This document shows positions 8,135 through 18,473 of a stretch of 64,000 nucleotides of DNA, piece after piece. Each line of letters opens with the position of its first letter. Position 1 is the first letter of the stretch. The translations under genes and the position numbers were made by a program. The DNA is taken from assembly GCF_025548555.1 (NCBI RefSeq), contig NZ_JAJLPA010000014.1:1-64000 (forward strand), read 5' to 3'. This DNA comes from Sphingomonas sp. A2-49. Lineage in GTDB: Bacteria; Pseudomonadota; Alphaproteobacteria; Sphingomonadales; Sphingomonadaceae. The notes beneath the pieces are model-generated. The model had not been told where the DNA came from. It searched no databases and saw only the letters and a list, made by a program, of their open reading frames with translations.

Positions 8135-8317
8135 TCAGATATCGTCGCCGAGCGCGCCCTTGACGCTGCCCTTGACCTTCTCGCCCTTGCCCTCGACCTG
8201 CTGGGCCTGGCCCTCGGCGGTCAGGTCGGCGTTGTCGGTGTGCTTGCCGATCGCTTCCTTGGCATTGCCGATGGCCTCGTTGACCGTGCCTTTGATCTTG
8301 TCGGTGAGTTCGCCCAT
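8135..8317 (-). CDS. csbD: CsbD-family stress protein
   Basis: Small hydrophilic protein of the CsbD family, commonly induced by general stress; its molecular role is unknown. The 60-residue product starts MGELTDKIKGTVNEAIGNAK and carries the typical GxxT...A.G.A.QxxGKxxKVKGxVKGA pattern over its full length. A strong AGGAGG lies about 7 bases before ATG 8317. A perfect general-stress (EcfG) promoter lies 61 bases upstream of the start, and an intrinsic terminator follows, so it forms a self-contained stress-regulated unit downstream of thiSG. Confidence 0.92.
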   Translation of the reverse strand: MGELTDKIKGTVNEAIGNAKEAIGKHTDNADLTAEGQAQQVEGKGEKVKGSVKGALGDDI

Positions 8318-8377
8318 GAGGACCTCCTGCCATGACTGCGGACCGCCAGCCGGTCCGCTTGATCTGTCGGGGGAATA

Positions 8378-8402
8378 AACGGGTCTAACTCGGACCGGTT
8401 CC
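8378..8402 (-). promoter_or_regulatory. EcfG general-stress promoter of csbD
   Basis: Read on the minus strand: GGAAC (8402-8398), a 16-base spacer, CGTT (8381-8378). This is an exact match to the alphaproteobacterial sigma-EcfG consensus and sits in the 105-base gap before csbD. The match is seen directly; use by EcfG is inferred. Confidence 0.85.
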
Positions 8403-8422
8403 GTGACAAATCCGTCAGACGG

Positions 8423-9430
8423 TCAGATCAGCCCCGCCAGCGGGCTCGACGGATCGGCGTAGCGCCGCTGGCCCATGCGCCCGGCGCGATAGGCGAGCCG
8501 CCCCGCCTCGACCGCGGATTTCATCGCGGCGGCCATCATCACCGGGTCCTTCGCCTCGGCGATCGCAGTGTTCATCAGCACGCCGTCGCAGCCCAGCTCC
8601 ATCGCGACCGCGGCATCGGACGCGGTGCCGACGCCGGCATCGACCAGCACCGGCACGCCGGCGCCCTCGACGATCAGCCGGATGGTGATGCGGTTCTGGA
8701 TGCCGAGGCCCGAGCCGATCGGCGCGCCCAGCGGCATGATCGCCACCGCGCCGGCATTCTCCAGCCGCTTCGCCGCGATCGGATCGTCGACGCAATAGAC
8801 CATCGGCTTGAAGCCTTCGTTCGCCAGCACCTCGGTCGCGCGCAGCGTCTCGTGCATGTCGGGGTACAGCGTCTTCGCCTCGCCCAGCACCTCCAGCTTG
8901 ACGAGGTCCCAGCCGCCCGCCTCGCGCGCCAGCCGCAGCGTCCGGATCGCGCTTTCGGCATCGAAACAGCCGGCGGTGTTGGGAAGGTAGGTGACCGTCT
9001 TCGGATCGATATAGTCCATCAGCAGCGGCTGGCTGCGATCGGAGATATTGACCCGCCGAACCGCGACGGTGACGATCTCCGCCCCCGATGCCTCCAGCGC
9101 GGCGGCGTTCTGCGCGAAGTCCTTGTACTTGCCGGTGCCGACGATCAGGCGCGAGCGAAAGGTGCGCCCCGCCACCGTCCAGCTATCGTCGGCAATCGGT
9201 TTCGGGTGATCGCCGCCGCCGACGAAGGTGACGATCTCCAGGTCGTCGCCATCCTCGACGCGGACGTCGGCGAGGGTCGAGCGGGGCACGATCTCCAGAT
9301 TGCGCTCCACCGCCACCTTTTCGGGGATCAGCCCCAGCTCGGACGCGAGATCGGCGAGGCTGAGGCCGGCCGCGACCCGCTTGTGCTCTCCGTTCACGGT
9401 GATCGATACGGTTCCGTCGCTGTGCGGCAT
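8423..9430 (-). CDS. thiG: fused sulfur carrier ThiS / thiazole synthase ThiG
   Basis: Makes the thiazole phosphate half of thiamine in the cytoplasm from deoxyxylulose phosphate, an iminoacetate source and sulfur carried by ThiS. The 335-residue product fuses a ThiS domain (about residues 7-73, ending in Gly71-Gly72-Gly73) to a full ThiG barrel (about 83-335) with the Schiff-base Lys178 in LVKLEV and the phosphate site GSGLGI. Free ThiS works through a C-terminal Gly-Gly; here the glycines are internal. Start ATG 9430 has AAGGAG 10 bases upstream; in-frame codons further up are not ThiS-like. No other thi gene adjoins it, and I see no TPP riboswitch upstream. Confidence 0.93.
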   Translation of the reverse strand: MPHSDGTVSITVNGEHKRVAAGLSLADLASELGLIPEKVAVERNLEIVPRSTLADVRVEDGDDLEIVTFVGGGDHPKPIADDSWTVAGRTFRSRLIVGTGKYKDFAQNAAALEASGAEIVTVAVRRVNISDRSQPLLMDYIDPKTVTYLPNTAGCFDAESAIRTLRLAREAGGWDLVKLEVLGEAKTLYPDMHETLRATEVLANEGFKPMVYCVDDPIAAKRLENAGAVAIMPLGAPIGSGLGIQNRITIRLIVEGAGVPVLVDAGVGTASDAAVAMELGCDGVLMNTAIAEAKDPVMMAAAMKSAVEAGRLAYRAGRMGQRRYADPSSPLAGLI

Positions 9431-9742
9431 GCGGCTGTCACTCCTTGATGGCTTCCATCTAGGCACCCTGTCCCGAGTGTCCACCTTTGGCGGATCGGAA
9501 TCACGCGAGGCCGCCAAGCAGAGGACTGGTTCACGCGGAGGCGCGGAGGCGCGGAGGATGTCCCGCCCGCGGCAGCGGGCCTTCAATTCCTACGCGGGCA
9601 AGGAGAGCGCTGCGCGCGGCTCCTTTTCTTCTTCTCCGCGCCTCCGCGCCTCCGCGCCTCCGCGCGAACCATTCTTCTCTTCAGTCTTCGCGTGCCAGCA
9701 CCCCGCTTTGCGCGCCCCGCAAAACAACGATAAGCCGGCGGC
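9431..9742. repeat. intergenic region with a GCGGAGGC inverted repeat pair
   Basis: This 312-base gap between divergent thiSG and aroQ holds no gene I can support. Its main content is a low-complexity inverted repeat. One arm (9528-9558) reads GGTTCACGCGGAGGCGCGGA and continues with GGCGCGGA units; the other (9632-9670) is its approximate complement, made of CTCCGCGC units and ending in GCGAACC. The arms are 73 bases apart. Dispersed elements of this kind occur in sphingomonad genomes. Promoters for both flanking genes must also lie here, but no clear -35/-10 pair is visible. Confidence 0.7.
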
Positions 9743-10177
9743 ATGACCGACACGATCTACGTCCTCAACGGCCCCAACCTCAACCTGCTCGGCACTCGCG
9801 AGCCGGAGATCTACGGCAGCGATACGCTCGACGACATCGCCGGGCAGCTCGAGGACCGGGCGCGCGAACTCGACCTCGAAATCGACATGCGCCAGTCCAA
9901 TCACGAAGGGCACCTCGTCGACTGGCTGCACGAGGCGCAGGCGCGCGGCGCGAAGGCGGTGATCCTCAACGCGGGCGCCTTCACCCATACGTCGGTGGCC
10001 GTGCACGACGCGATCAAGGGCATCCGCACGCCCGTGATCGAGGTCCACCTGTCCAACCCGCACGCCCGCGAGGAATTCCGCCACATCAGCTACGTAAGCC
10101 GCGCCGCCAGGGGCACGATCGCCGGTTTCGGCGCGCTGTCCTACACCCTTGCGCTTGAAGCGGCGGCGCGCTTCTGA
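9743..10177 (+). CDS. aroQ: type II 3-dehydroquinate dehydratase
   Basis: Cytoplasmic enzyme of the shikimate pathway converting 3-dehydroquinate to 3-dehydroshikimate. The 144-residue product is the normal size for the dodecameric type II enzyme. It shows the signature [18 protein letters not shown] near the start with catalytic Tyr24, the NPGAFTH-like segment (here NAGAFTHTS) and [17 protein letters not shown], which supplies the catalytic His region. It lies 14 bases before accB, an arrangement common in alphaproteobacteria, and is probably co-transcribed with accB and accC. Confidence 0.96.
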   Translation: MTDTIYVLNGPNLNLLGTREPEIYGSDTLDDIAGQLEDRARELDLEIDMRQSNHEGHLVDWLHEAQARGAKAVILNAGAFTHTSVAVHDAIKGIRTPVIEVHLSNPHAREEFRHISYVSRAARGTIAGFGALSYTLALEAAARF

Positions 10178-10191
10178 CAGGAGGCGTCCCC

Positions 10192-10677
10192 ATGACTGAA
10201 CAGACTTCTTCTGGTGCCATGCAGGTCGACGTGAACCTCGTGCGCCAGCTCGCCGAACTGCTCGACGCCACCCATCTGACCGAGATCGAGGTGGAGGAAG
10301 GCGACCGCAAGATCCGCGTCGCGCGCAAGGCGGCACAGGCCGCGCCGGTGCAATATGCCCCGCCCCAGCCGATGGCCATGCCCCCCGTCGCAGCGGTCGC
10401 ACCGGTCGCCGCGGAAGCGGGCGCGATGGCACCCGCCAGCACGGCCAACGCGGTCAAGTCGCCGATGGTCGGCACCTGCTACCTGTCGGCGGAGCCGGGC
10501 GCCAAGCCCTTCGTCGCGGTCGGCCAGACCGTCGCGGCGGGCGACACGCTGCTGATCGTCGAGGCGATGAAGGTGATGAACCCGATCACCGCGCCGTCGG
10601 CCGGCGTCGTCCGCCAGATCCTGATCGAGAACGGCCAGCCGGTCGAATTCGACCAGCCGCTCGTGGTGGTCGAGTAA
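10192..10677 (+). CDS. accB: biotin carboxyl carrier protein of acetyl-CoA carboxylase
   Basis: Carries the biotin used by acetyl-CoA carboxylase to make malonyl-CoA for fatty acids. The 161-residue product has an N-terminal helix region (about 1-45), an Ala/Pro-rich flexible linker (about 47-85) and a C-terminal biotinyl domain with EAMKVMN, in which Lys127 is the biotinylation site. AGGAGG lies at 10180-10185, six bases before ATG 10192. It sits between aroQ and accC, 6 bases before the latter. Confidence 0.96.
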   Translation: MTEQTSSGAMQVDVNLVRQLAELLDATHLTEIEVEEGDRKIRVARKAAQAAPVQYAPPQPMAMPPVAAVAPVAAEAGAMAPASTANAVKSPMVGTCYLSAEPGAKPFVAVGQTVAAGDTLLIVEAMKVMNPITAPSAGVVRQILIENGQPVEFDQPLVVVE

Positions 10678-10683
10678 GCGCCC

Positions 10684-12051
10684 GTGTCCTCGACCCCCAA
10701 GCGACAGATCAAGAAGCTGCTGATCGCCAACCGTGGCGAGATCGCGCTGCGCATCCATCGCGCGTGCCACGAAATGGGCATCAAGACCGTCGCGGTGCAT
10801 TCCACCGCCGATGCCGACGCCATGCACGTCCGCCTTGCCGACGAGGCGATCTGCATCGGGCCGCCGGCGGCGACCGAGAGCTATCTCAACATTCCCAACA
10901 TCATCTCGGCGGCGGAGATCAGCGGCGCCGACGCGATCCATCCGGGCTATGGCTTCCTCAGCGAGAACGCCCGCTTCGCCGAGATCGTCGAGCTGCACAA
11001 CCTGCTTTTCGTCGGGCCCAAGCCCGAACACATCCGCACGATGGGCGACAAGATCGAGGCAAAGCGCACCGCCGGCGCGCTCGGCCTGCCGCTGGTTCCC
11101 GGTTCCGACGGCGCGATCAGCGACATCGCCGAAGCGAAGGCGATCGCCGCCAGGGCCGGCTATCCCGTCATCATCAAGGCGGCGTCGGGCGGCGGCGGCC
11201 GTGGCATGAAGGTGTGCACGTCCGAGGACGAGCTCGAAACGCTGATGCAACAGGCCGGCAGCGAGGCCAAGGCCGCGTTCGGCGACGCCACGGTCTACCT
11301 CGAAAAGTATCTCGGCAATCCGCGCCATATCGAGATCCAGGTGTTCGGCGACGGTGAAGGCAACGCGATCCATCTGGGCGAACGCGACTGTTCGCTGCAA
11401 CGCCGCCACCAGAAGGTGCTGGAGGAAGCCCCCTCCCCCGTCCTGGGGCAGGAGGATCGCGAGCGGATCGGCGGCATCTGCGCCCGGGCGATGGCCGACA
11501 TGGGCTATCGCGGCGCGGGCACGATCGAATTCCTGTGGGAAGACGGCGAATTCTACTTCATCGAGATGAACACCCGGCTGCAGGTGGAGCATCCGGTGAC
11601 CGAGATGATTACCGGCCTCGACCTCGTCCGCGAACAGATCCGCATCGCCGAAGGCCATCCGCTGACGCTGCGCCAGGAAGACGTGCAGTTTCGCGGCCAT
11701 GCGATCGAATGCCGCATCAATGCGGAGGATCCGCGCACCTTCGCTCCCTCCCCCGGCCTCGTGAAGCAATATCACGCGCCCGGCGGCATGCACGTGCGCG
11801 TCGATAGCGGCCTGTACGCGGGCTATCGGGTGCCGCCCTATTACGATTCGATGATCGCCAAGCTGATCGTCTACGGCACCACCCGCGCGGGTGCGCTGCG
11901 CCGGCTGCGGCGCGCGCTGGAGGAATTCGTGATCGAGGGGCCGACGACGACGATCCCGCTCCACCAGGCGCTGCTCGACGATCCGGAGTTCCAGGAGGGC
12001 CAGTACACGATCAAGTGGCTGGAAGAATGGCTGGCGCGACAGGCCGGCTGA
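10684..12051 (+). CDS. accC: biotin carboxylase subunit of acetyl-CoA carboxylase
   Basis: ATP-dependent carboxylation of the biotin on AccB, first half-reaction of acetyl-CoA carboxylase. The 455-residue product has the biotin-carboxylase N-terminal domain (about 8-120, [15 protein letters not shown]), the ATP-grasp domain (about 120-330) with the glycine-rich loop GGGGRGMKV and the [10 protein letters not shown] active-site segment, and the C-terminal domain (about 340-450). It starts with GTG at 10684, 6 bases after accB, which fits translational coupling. Length is standard. Confidence 0.96.
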   Translation: MSSTPKRQIKKLLIANRGEIALRIHRACHEMGIKTVAVHSTADADAMHVRLADEAICIGPPAATESYLNIPNIISAAEISGADAIHPGYGFLSENARFAEIVELHNLLFVGPKPEHIRTMGDKIEAKRTAGALGLPLVPGSDGAISDIAEAKAIAARAGYPVIIKAASGGGGRGMKVCTSEDELETLMQQAGSEAKAAFGDATVYLEKYLGNPRHIEIQVFGDGEGNAIHLGERDCSLQRRHQKVLEEAPSPVLGQEDRERIGGICARAMADMGYRGAGTIEFLWEDGEFYFIEMNTRLQVEHPVTEMITGLDLVREQIRIAEGHPLTLRQEDVQFRGHAIECRINAEDPRTFAPSPGLVKQYHAPGGMHVRVDSGLYAGYRVPPYYDSMIAKLIVYGTTRAGALRRLRRALEEFVIEGPTTTIPLHQALLDDPEFQEGQYTIKWLEEWLARQAG

Positions 12052-12553
12052 TCGCGGCGGGCCTGGTCGCGACGCTGTCCGTCGCGGCGGGGCCCGCCGC
12101 CGTTCCCGATCCCGTCCGCGCGCTGGCGGGACGCTATTCGCACCATTTCGCCAACAGCGACGTCGACGGCGGCGCGTATTGGAGCGACGACGTGGTCGAG
12201 ATCGTGCCGGTCGATCGGTCCCACGCCTATTTCCGCATCGAACTCGCCTTCTTCAACGGCCACAGCTGCGGTCTGAGCGGCATCGCGCGGGCGCGGGGGG
12301 CGCGCCTCGACTATCGCGTGCCGCCGGGCGCCGAACCCGCCGGCTGCCACATGACGCTGTCGCGCCGGCGCGGCTGGCTGAACCTCGACGATCACGGCGG
12401 GTCGTGCCAGGCGAGTTGCGGCGCGCGGGGCGGCTACGCGGCCGAGGGGTTGCCGTGGGGCAGCCGCCGACCGATCCGCTATCTGGCGCGGCTGCGCGCC
12501 TCCACCCCCTATCGCAGCGCCCTCGATGCGTGGCGGAAAGGACAGACGACGCC

Positions 12554-12557
<4 letters not shown>
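12027..12557 (+). CDS. secreted hypothetical protein overlapping accC
   Basis: Family not recognised. The 176-residue product begins with a signal-peptide-like segment (about residues 1-24, Ala/Leu/Val-rich), followed by a soluble domain beginning [15 protein letters not shown]. It contains several Cys (SCGL, GCHM, SCQASCG), which suggests disulfide bonds and a periplasmic home. The start codon ATG 12027 lies inside the last 25 bases of accC; a GTG at 12015 is an alternative. It ends overlapping the next start by GTGA. The tight overlaps on both sides argue for co-transcription with accBC and the ArsC-like gene. Confidence 0.7.
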
Positions 12558-13394
<837 letters not shown>

Positions 13395-13449
13395 TTTCCC
13401 CCCGCCATCCGATTTCCCGACGCATCGTCAACACGAAAGAGAAGAGCAC

Positions 13450-14862
13450 ATGGCTGCCACTGCCAACGACATCCTGAGCAAGATCAAGGAAGAGGAGATC
13501 GAGTGGGTCGATCTGCGCTTCACCGACCCCAAGGGCAAATGGCAGCACCTCACCATGGTCGCCGGCCTGATCGGCGAGGACGAGCTGACCGACGGCCTGA
13601 TGTTCGACGGATCGTCGATCGAGGGCTGGAAGGCGATCAACGAATCCGACATGGTGCTGAAGCCCGATCTGGACGCGGTCTACACCGATCCGTTCTCGGC
13701 GACGCCGATGCTGATCGTGTTCTGCGACGTGGTCGAGCCGTCGACCGGCGAACTCTACGCGCGCGATCCGCGCTCGACCGCCAAGCGCGCCGAGGCGTAT
13801 CTGAAGACCACGGGGATCGGCGACACCGTCTACGTCGGGCCGGAAGCCGAATTCTTCATGTTCGACAACGTGCAGTTCGACACGAACTACGCCGAATCCT
13901 ATTTCAAGATCGACGATATCGAGCTGCCGACCAACACCGGCCGCGCCTATGAAGGCGGCAACCTGGGCCATCGTCCGCGCGCCAAGGGCGGCTATTTCCC
14001 CGTCGCCCCGGTCGACAGCGCCGTCGACATCCGCGCCGAGATGGTGTCGACGATGATCGAGATGGGCCTGCCCTGCGACAAGCACCACCACGAGGTCGCC
14101 GCCGCGCAGCACGAGCTGGGGATGACCTTCGGCACGCTGACCACCACCGCCGACCGCATGCAGATCTACAAATACGTCGTGCACCAGGTCGCGCATGCCT
14201 ATGGCAAGTCGGCGACGTTCATGCCCAAGCCGATCAAGGAAGACAACGGATCGGGCATGCACACCCATTTCTCGATCTGGAACGGCAAGACCCCGCTGTT
14301 CGCGGGGGAGGGCTATGCCGGCCTGTCGGAAATGTGCCTGTATTTCATCGGCGGCGTCATCAAGCACGCCAAGGCGGTCAACGCCTTCACCAACCCGACG
14401 ACGAACAGCTACAAGCGGCTGGTGCCGGGCTATGAGGCGCCGGTGCTGCTCGCCTATTCGGCGCGCAACCGCTCGGCATCCTGCCGTATCCCCTATGGCA
14501 CCGGCCCCAAGGCGAAGCGCGTCGAGATCCGCTTCCCCGATGCGATGGCCAACCCCTATCTCGCCTATGCGGCGCTGATGATGGCCGGCATGGACGGCAT
14601 CCAGAACAAGATCCATCCCGGCGAGGCGATGGACAAGAACCTGTACGACCTGCCGCCGGCGGAACTGGCGGAAGTGCCGACCGTCTGCGCGTCGCTGCGC
14701 GAGGCGCTCGATTGCCTGACCGCGGATCACGATTTCCTGCTGAAGGGCGACGTGTTCACCAAGGACCAGATCGAAGCCTATGTCGAGGTGAAGTGGGCCG
14801 AGGTCGCGCGTTGGGAAATGACGCCGAGCCCGGTGGAATACGATATGTATTACAGCGCGTAA
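13450..14862 (+). CDS. glnA: glutamine synthetase type I
   Basis: ATP-dependent condensation of ammonia and glutamate to glutamine; the main ammonia-assimilating enzyme, a cytoplasmic dodecamer. The 470-residue product has the beta-grasp N-domain ([14 protein letters not shown]) and the catalytic domain with [10 protein letters not shown] and NRSASCRIP. Tyr399 in NLYDLPP matches the adenylylation site of the GSI-beta class, so it should be controlled by GlnE and PII. GAGAAGAG lies just upstream of ATG 13450. It ends in a strong terminator. Confidence 0.97.
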   Translation: MAATANDILSKIKEEEIEWVDLRFTDPKGKWQHLTMVAGLIGEDELTDGLMFDGSSIEGWKAINESDMVLKPDLDAVYTDPFSATPMLIVFCDVVEPSTGELYARDPRSTAKRAEAYLKTTGIGDTVYVGPEAEFFMFDNVQFDTNYAESYFKIDDIELPTNTGRAYEGGNLGHRPRAKGGYFPVAPVDSAVDIRAEMVSTMIEMGLPCDKHHHEVAAAQHELGMTFGTLTTTADRMQIYKYVVHQVAHAYGKSATFMPKPIKEDNGSGMHTHFSIWNGKTPLFAGEGYAGLSEMCLYFIGGVIKHAKAVNAFTNPTTNSYKRLVPGYEAPVLLAYSARNRSASCRIPYGTGPKAKRVEIRFPDAMANPYLAYAALMMAGMDGIQNKIHPGEAMDKNLYDLPPAELAEVPTVCASLREALDCLTADHDFLLKGDVFTKDQIEAYVEVKWAEVARWEMTPSPVEYDMYYSA

Positions 14863-14972
14863 GGCTGTCGGCCGGCAGCCGGTGCGACATCGTCGCGCCG
14901 GGCTGTCGGCCAGCGATCGCGCGTAGACCGTCGAACGCGACGCGCCATGCGCCAGAGGCACGCGATACAGGC

Positions 14973-15003
14973 ATGGGCGCTCGGTAAACCGGGCGCCCAT
15001 TTC
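14973..15003 (+). terminator. intrinsic terminator of glnA
   Basis: ATGGGCGCTCGG (14973-14984) pairs with CCGGGCGCCCAT (14989-15000) through one G-U pair, with loop TAAA and a trailing TTT. It is 110 bases after the glnA stop and faces the convergent gene ending at 15016. Confidence 0.85.
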
Positions 15004-15015
15004 CATATCGACGTC

Positions 15016-15888
15016 CTATGCCCGCAAACCGCCGGCGGCGGCGCGGACGAGCGCCGCCTGGGGAAGGCGATCGAGCCCGAACCGGCTCCACCAGAGATGA
15101 CGCACCATCTGCCGACAGACCGCTGACCAGAAGGCCCCCTCCCCACCGATCGTCATGCCGCGCGTGTCGCGCGGCCATGCTCGATGCAAGGCGGCGCGTG
15201 CGGCGGCGGCGTGGCCCGAAAGGATGAGCGCGGCGAGAGCCCGGACGGTGCCGGGCGTTCCATTGCTTGCCTGCGGCGGGAACAGGCGTGCAGGACGGCC
15301 AGCGTCGGCGGCCCAGCCGGCCAGCTCGCGCCGCATCGCCAGCATATCCACCTTCGCCGGTCGCCGGACCATTGCGGTGAGGTCGGCGGCGAAATCGCCC
15401 TCCCGCCAGACCACCGGCATCCGGACGATCGATACGGCGGCATGCGGCGCACCGTTGAAATATTCGATGTCGAAGGACAGATCGAGCGCCAATCGCCCTG
15501 CGACCGGATGCACGACGGCACCGTCGATCCGCTCTCCCCTCAACCGGGCGACCGAGATTTCAGGGTCGGTGGTCAACGCGAACAGGTCGCCCTCCCCGCC
15601 CGACCCGCCGTCGTCGCCCAGCACCACCACCGCAGGCTGCCCCGGCCGCGCCGCCGGGATGGGCATGATCGACACCGCCCGATATCCCCCGCCGAGCCGG
15701 ACGACGCGACCGGCGCGGCGAACCTCGACCGCGCGGCAACTGGCGTCATGGTCGCCCCCCGGAGGACATCGGGTGACGACCACCGACACATCACCGCGAT
15801 GCCAAACAGGGCCAAGCGGCTCCGCTGCCCCGGCACCGGTCGCCGCGGCGGCAGTCAGCAGGCCGCGGAGCAGGTGGCGGTATCGCAA
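15016..15888 (-). CDS. secreted hypothetical protein
   Basis: Family not recognised. The 290-residue product has a signal peptide (about residues 1-22, MRYRHLLRGLLTAAAATGAG) and a soluble remainder with one Cys pair (TRCPPGGDHDASC), a central beta-rich part to about 180 and an Ala-rich helical C-terminal half. The pattern suggests a periplasmic protein. It is 31 bases downstream of the gnd-HAD-HAD chain on the same strand and could be its tail gene. It converges with glnA, whose terminator lies just beyond its stop. A long opposite-strand frame across it is a GC artefact. Confidence 0.65.
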   Translation of the reverse strand: MRYRHLLRGLLTAAAATGAGAAEPLGPVWHRGDVSVVVTRCPPGGDHDASCRAVEVRRAGRVVRLGGGYRAVSIMPIPAARPGQPAVVVLGDDGGSGGEGDLFALTTDPEISVARLRGERIDGAVVHPVAGRLALDLSFDIEYFNGAPHAAVSIVRMPVVWREGDFAADLTAMVRRPAKVDMLAMRRELAGWAADAGRPARLFPPQASNGTPGTVRALAALILSGHAAAARAALHRAWPRDTRGMTIGGEGAFWSAVCRQMVRHLWWSRFGLDRLPQAALVRAAAGGLRA

Positions 15889-15919
15889 GGCTTCCGCCCC
15901 TAACCCAGGTGTCAGTCCG

Positions 15920-16666
15920 TCACTTCTGACAGGCGACGATCGCGGTGACGACCGAGATCGTTTCCTCCGGATCGCGCACGCGGACCGTGTCGAGACCCAG
16001 TTCCTTCGCGGGATAATCGTTGCCGCCGGGGAAGATCGCGTCGCCGATGAACATCATCTTGTCGAGCGCGATGCCGCTCTCGTCGCGCAGCTTCTTGAGG
16101 CCATAGGCCTTGTCGACGCCCTCGCGCGTGATGTCGATCGACGTCGCGCCGCCCATGTTGATCGACAGGCCCGGCAGGCGCTGCTTGAGGTCGGCCTGGA
16201 TCACCTTGCGCTTTTCGAACTTGGGGTCCCAATGCTCCTTTTCGGCGATCGGCGCTTCCTGGCCGAGCGCGGAGAAGGTGATCTGGCTGCCGCGATCCTC
16301 GATCCGCTCGCCCCAGGTCCGCTCCGGGGTGAAGCCGGTCGCTTCGAGCGATTCGTCGAACGCCTTCAGGATACGCGCCTTGGTGTCGTCGTCGAACAGC
16401 TCGGCATAGACCGGGCTCCAAGCGCCGTCGCGATGGGTATACAGCTTGGTGCCGGTGGTCGGCATCAGCCACAGCCGCGACAGGTCGGCCCGCTCCGGCA
16501 GGCGGCTGGCGACCTGCTTCTGGAACTGCGGCCAGTCGCCCCCGGAGATCACCGCGACGTGCGCGACGCCGAGCAGGTCGGCGAGCGCCTCGCCCATCGG
16601 CGCCTGCAAGGGCTGCTTGCTCTCGGCCAGCGTTCCGTCGAGGTCGAAGGCAACCAGGTCTTTCAT
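15920..16666 (-). CDS. HAD-IIB sugar-phosphate phosphatase or phosphomannomutase-like protein
   Basis: Haloacid-dehalogenase hydrolase of the IIB branch, near eukaryotic-type phosphomannomutase in sequence style. The 248-residue product has the motif I DLDGT (nucleophile Asp8, acid Asp10), a Ser/Gly motif II (VISGGDW), a cap region (about 85-190) and motif IV GDAIFPGGND with metal-binding Asp. The start ATG 16666 overlaps the stop of the upstream HAD gene by ATGA, so the two are translated together. The substrate is unknown; a phosphorylated sugar is likely from the pentose-phosphate context. Confidence 0.85.
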   Translation of the reverse strand: MKDLVAFDLDGTLAESKQPLQAPMGEALADLLGVAHVAVISGGDWPQFQKQVASRLPERADLSRLWLMPTTGTKLYTHRDGAWSPVYAELFDDDTKARILKAFDESLEATGFTPERTWGERIEDRGSQITFSALGQEAPIAEKEHWDPKFEKRKVIQADLKQRLPGLSINMGGATSIDITREGVDKAYGLKKLRDESGIALDKMMFIGDAIFPGGNDYPAKELGLDTVRVRDPEETISVVTAIVACQK

Positions 16667-17493
16667 GCGGAAACTCCAATACGGGGCAAGATGATCGTGT
16701 CGATCGCGTGCGCGACGCCGTCGGCGTCGTTGCCGGTGGTTACCCGATGCGCGATCTGTTTCACCGGATCGGGCGCGTTGCCCATCGCGATGGCGAGGCC
16801 GGCGCGTTCGAGCATCGGCACGTCGTTAAACTGGTCGCCGAGCACCGCCACCGCGTCCAGCGGCTGGTCGAACGTCGCCGCCAGCGCGATCAGGCCGTCG
16901 CCCTTGTTGGCGGCGAGCGCTGTGACGTCGAGGTAGTAAACTTGGCTCTGCGCGATGGTGGCATCCGTACCATGCCCCGCCTTGCACCGCTCGGCGAGGT
17001 CGGCGAGCATCGCATGATCGTCGCTGACGAAGGTCACCTTGTCGGCGTGATCGATCAGGTCGGAAAAGTCGGTGGTGACGATCGGATCCTGGTTCGACGC
17101 CAGCCGCTCGTGCGCGACATGCTCGCCGGCGTCGGTCGAGGCGTACCACAGATTGTCGGCGAACACCCATGTGTCGACCGCGCTGTCCGCGGCGATCGCC
17201 ATCACGCCGGCGGTGACGCCAGCGTCGATGACGTGGTGTTCCGTGACGCTGCCGTCGCGGCGGAACAGGATGCCGCCGTTGAACGCCGCCATCGGCGCGT
17301 CGATCGCCAGCGCCTCCGCGATCGGCATGATCCCCGACATCGGCCGCGCGCTGATGACGGTGAAGCCGACGCCGGCGTCCTCCAGCCGCCGGACCGCGTC
17401 GACGGTGGCCTGCGTCAGCACCTTCTGCTTGTCGACCAGCGTGCCGTCGATGTCGGACACGACCAGCCGGATGGCCTGTTCGTCAGCGCTCAC
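16663..17493 (-). CDS. Cof-type HAD phosphatase
   Basis: Cof/IIB-type HAD hydrolase that removes phosphate from small sugar phosphates or cofactors. The 276-residue product has motif I DIDGT (Asp14, Asp16), motif II VISARP, a Lys in LAANKGDGL and motif [11 protein letters not shown]. It starts with GTG 17493, which overlaps the gnd stop by GTGA, and its own stop overlaps the next HAD gene by ATGA. Such chaining makes co-expression with gnd near certain. An apparent 540-codon extension in this frame runs antisense-like through gnd and is not real. Confidence 0.88.
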   Translation of the reverse strand: MSADEQAIRLVVSDIDGTLVDKQKVLTQATVDAVRRLEDAGVGFTVISARPMSGIMPIAEALAIDAPMAAFNGGILFRRDGSVTEHHVIDAGVTAGVMAIAADSAVDTWVFADNLWYASTDAGEHVAHERLASNQDPIVTTDFSDLIDHADKVTFVSDDHAMLADLAERCKAGHGTDATIAQSQVYYLDVTALAANKGDGLIALAATFDQPLDAVAVLGDQFNDVPMLERAGLAIAMGNAPDPVKQIAHRVTTGNDADGVAHAIDTIILPRIGVSA

Positions 17494-18473
17494 TGCGGCA
17501 TCTCGACGTGCCCGCCGAAGCCGAAGCGCATCGCCGACAGCACCTTGTCGCCATAGGTGTGCTCGATCCGGCTGCGATAGCGCGCGAACAGCGAGGCGGT
17601 GAGGACGTTCGCCGGCACCTTTTCCTCCATCGCCGCGTCGATCGTCCACTGGCCCTCGCCCGAATCGGCGACGCTGCCCGAAAAGCCTTCCAGCTTTTCG
17701 TCCTTGGCGAGCGCGAGCGCGGTGAGATCGAGCAGCCACGACGAAATGACGCTGCCACGCCGCCAGACCTCGGCGATGTCGGTCATGTTGAGGTCGAAGC
17801 GCTCGTCCTCGGGCAGCTTGTCGCTGTTCTTCGACTTCAGGATGTCGAACCCCTCGGCATAGGCCTGCATCAGGCCGTATTCGATGCCGTTGTGGACCAT
17901 CTTGACGAAATGACCGGCACCGGCGGGGCCGGCGTGGATATAGCCCTTCTCCGCGCGCTCGTCGACCTCGCCGGCGATCCGCCCCTGCGTGCGCGGGATC
18001 GTGCCGAGGCCGGGGGCGAGCGCGTCGAACACGGGGTCGAGCAGCGTCACCGTCTCCGCATCGCCGCCGATCATCATGCAATAGCCGCGCTCCAGCCCCC
18101 AGACGCCGCCCGACGTGCCGACGTCGACATAATGGACGCCCTTGTCCGCCAGCGCCTTCGCGCGGCGGATGTCGTCCTTGTAGAAGCTGTTGCCGCCGTC
18201 GATGACGATGTCGCCGTCGCGCGCGCCCTCGCCGATCGCGGCGATCGTATCCTCTGTCGGGCCGCCGGCGGGCAGCATCACCCACCAGATCGCCGGCTGG
18301 TCGAGCTTGCCGCGCACGTCGTCGAGCGAAATAGCGGGGATCGCACCGTCCTTCGCCAGCGCCTGCACCGCATCGGCGCTGCGATCGTAGGCGACGATCT
18401 CGTGCCCCGCCTTCATCAGCCGCCGTGCGATATTGCCGCCCATGCGGCCGAGGCCGATCAGTCCGATCTTCAT
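17490..18473 (-). CDS. gnd: 6-phosphogluconate dehydrogenase (decarboxylating), short form
   Basis: Oxidises 6-phosphogluconate to ribulose 5-phosphate and CO2. At 327 residues it is the short class, against about 470 for the classic enzyme. The N-terminal Rossmann domain has [11 protein letters not shown] and an Asp30 at the end of the second strand (AYDRS). Acidic residues there favour NAD over NADP in this fold, so NAD use is inferred. The substrate motifs GTSGGVWG and [10 protein letters not shown] are present. It heads a chain with two HAD genes and follows rpiA-tkt-tal on the same strand after a 271-base gap. Confidence 0.93.
   Translation of the reverse strand: MKIGLIGLGRMGGNIARRLMKAGHEIVAYDRSADAVQALAKDGAIPAISLDDVRGKLDQPAIWWVMLPAGGPTEDTIAAIGEGARDGDIVIDGGNSFYKDDIRRAKALADKGVHYVDVGTSGGVWGLERGYCMMIGGDAETVTLLDPVFDALAPGLGTIPRTQGRIAGEVDERAEKGYIHAGPAGAGHFVKMVHNGIEYGLMQAYAEGFDILKSKNSDKLPEDERFDLNMTDIAEVWRRGSVISSWLLDLTALALAKDEKLEGFSGSVADSGEGQWTIDAAMEEKVPANVLTASLFARYRSRIEHTYGDKVLSAMRFGFGGHVEMPQ

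Noticed and set aside
7755-8333. 192-codon version of the small lipoprotein gene
   Set aside because: It runs through csbD and its terminator. The signal peptide starting at 8039 defines the true gene.
9445-9465. Six-codon mini-ORF (ATGGAAGCC...) overlapping the thiSG Shine-Dalgarno
   Set aside because: It is too short to separate from chance and no conservation data are available.
9431-9742. TPP riboswitch upstream of thiSG
   Set aside because: No CTGAGA box or THI-box-like pairing could be found in the minus-strand leader, only the GCGGAGGC repeat.
15155-16936. 593-codon plus-strand frame
   Set aside because: Antisense to the HAD and secreted-protein genes; Ser/Arg/Pro-rich with no domain pattern.
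16663-18285. 540-codon extension of the Cof-type HAD gene
   Set aside because: The extra N-terminal part lies in another frame of gnd and is Arg-rich. The GTG at 17493 overlapping the gnd stop is the natural start.
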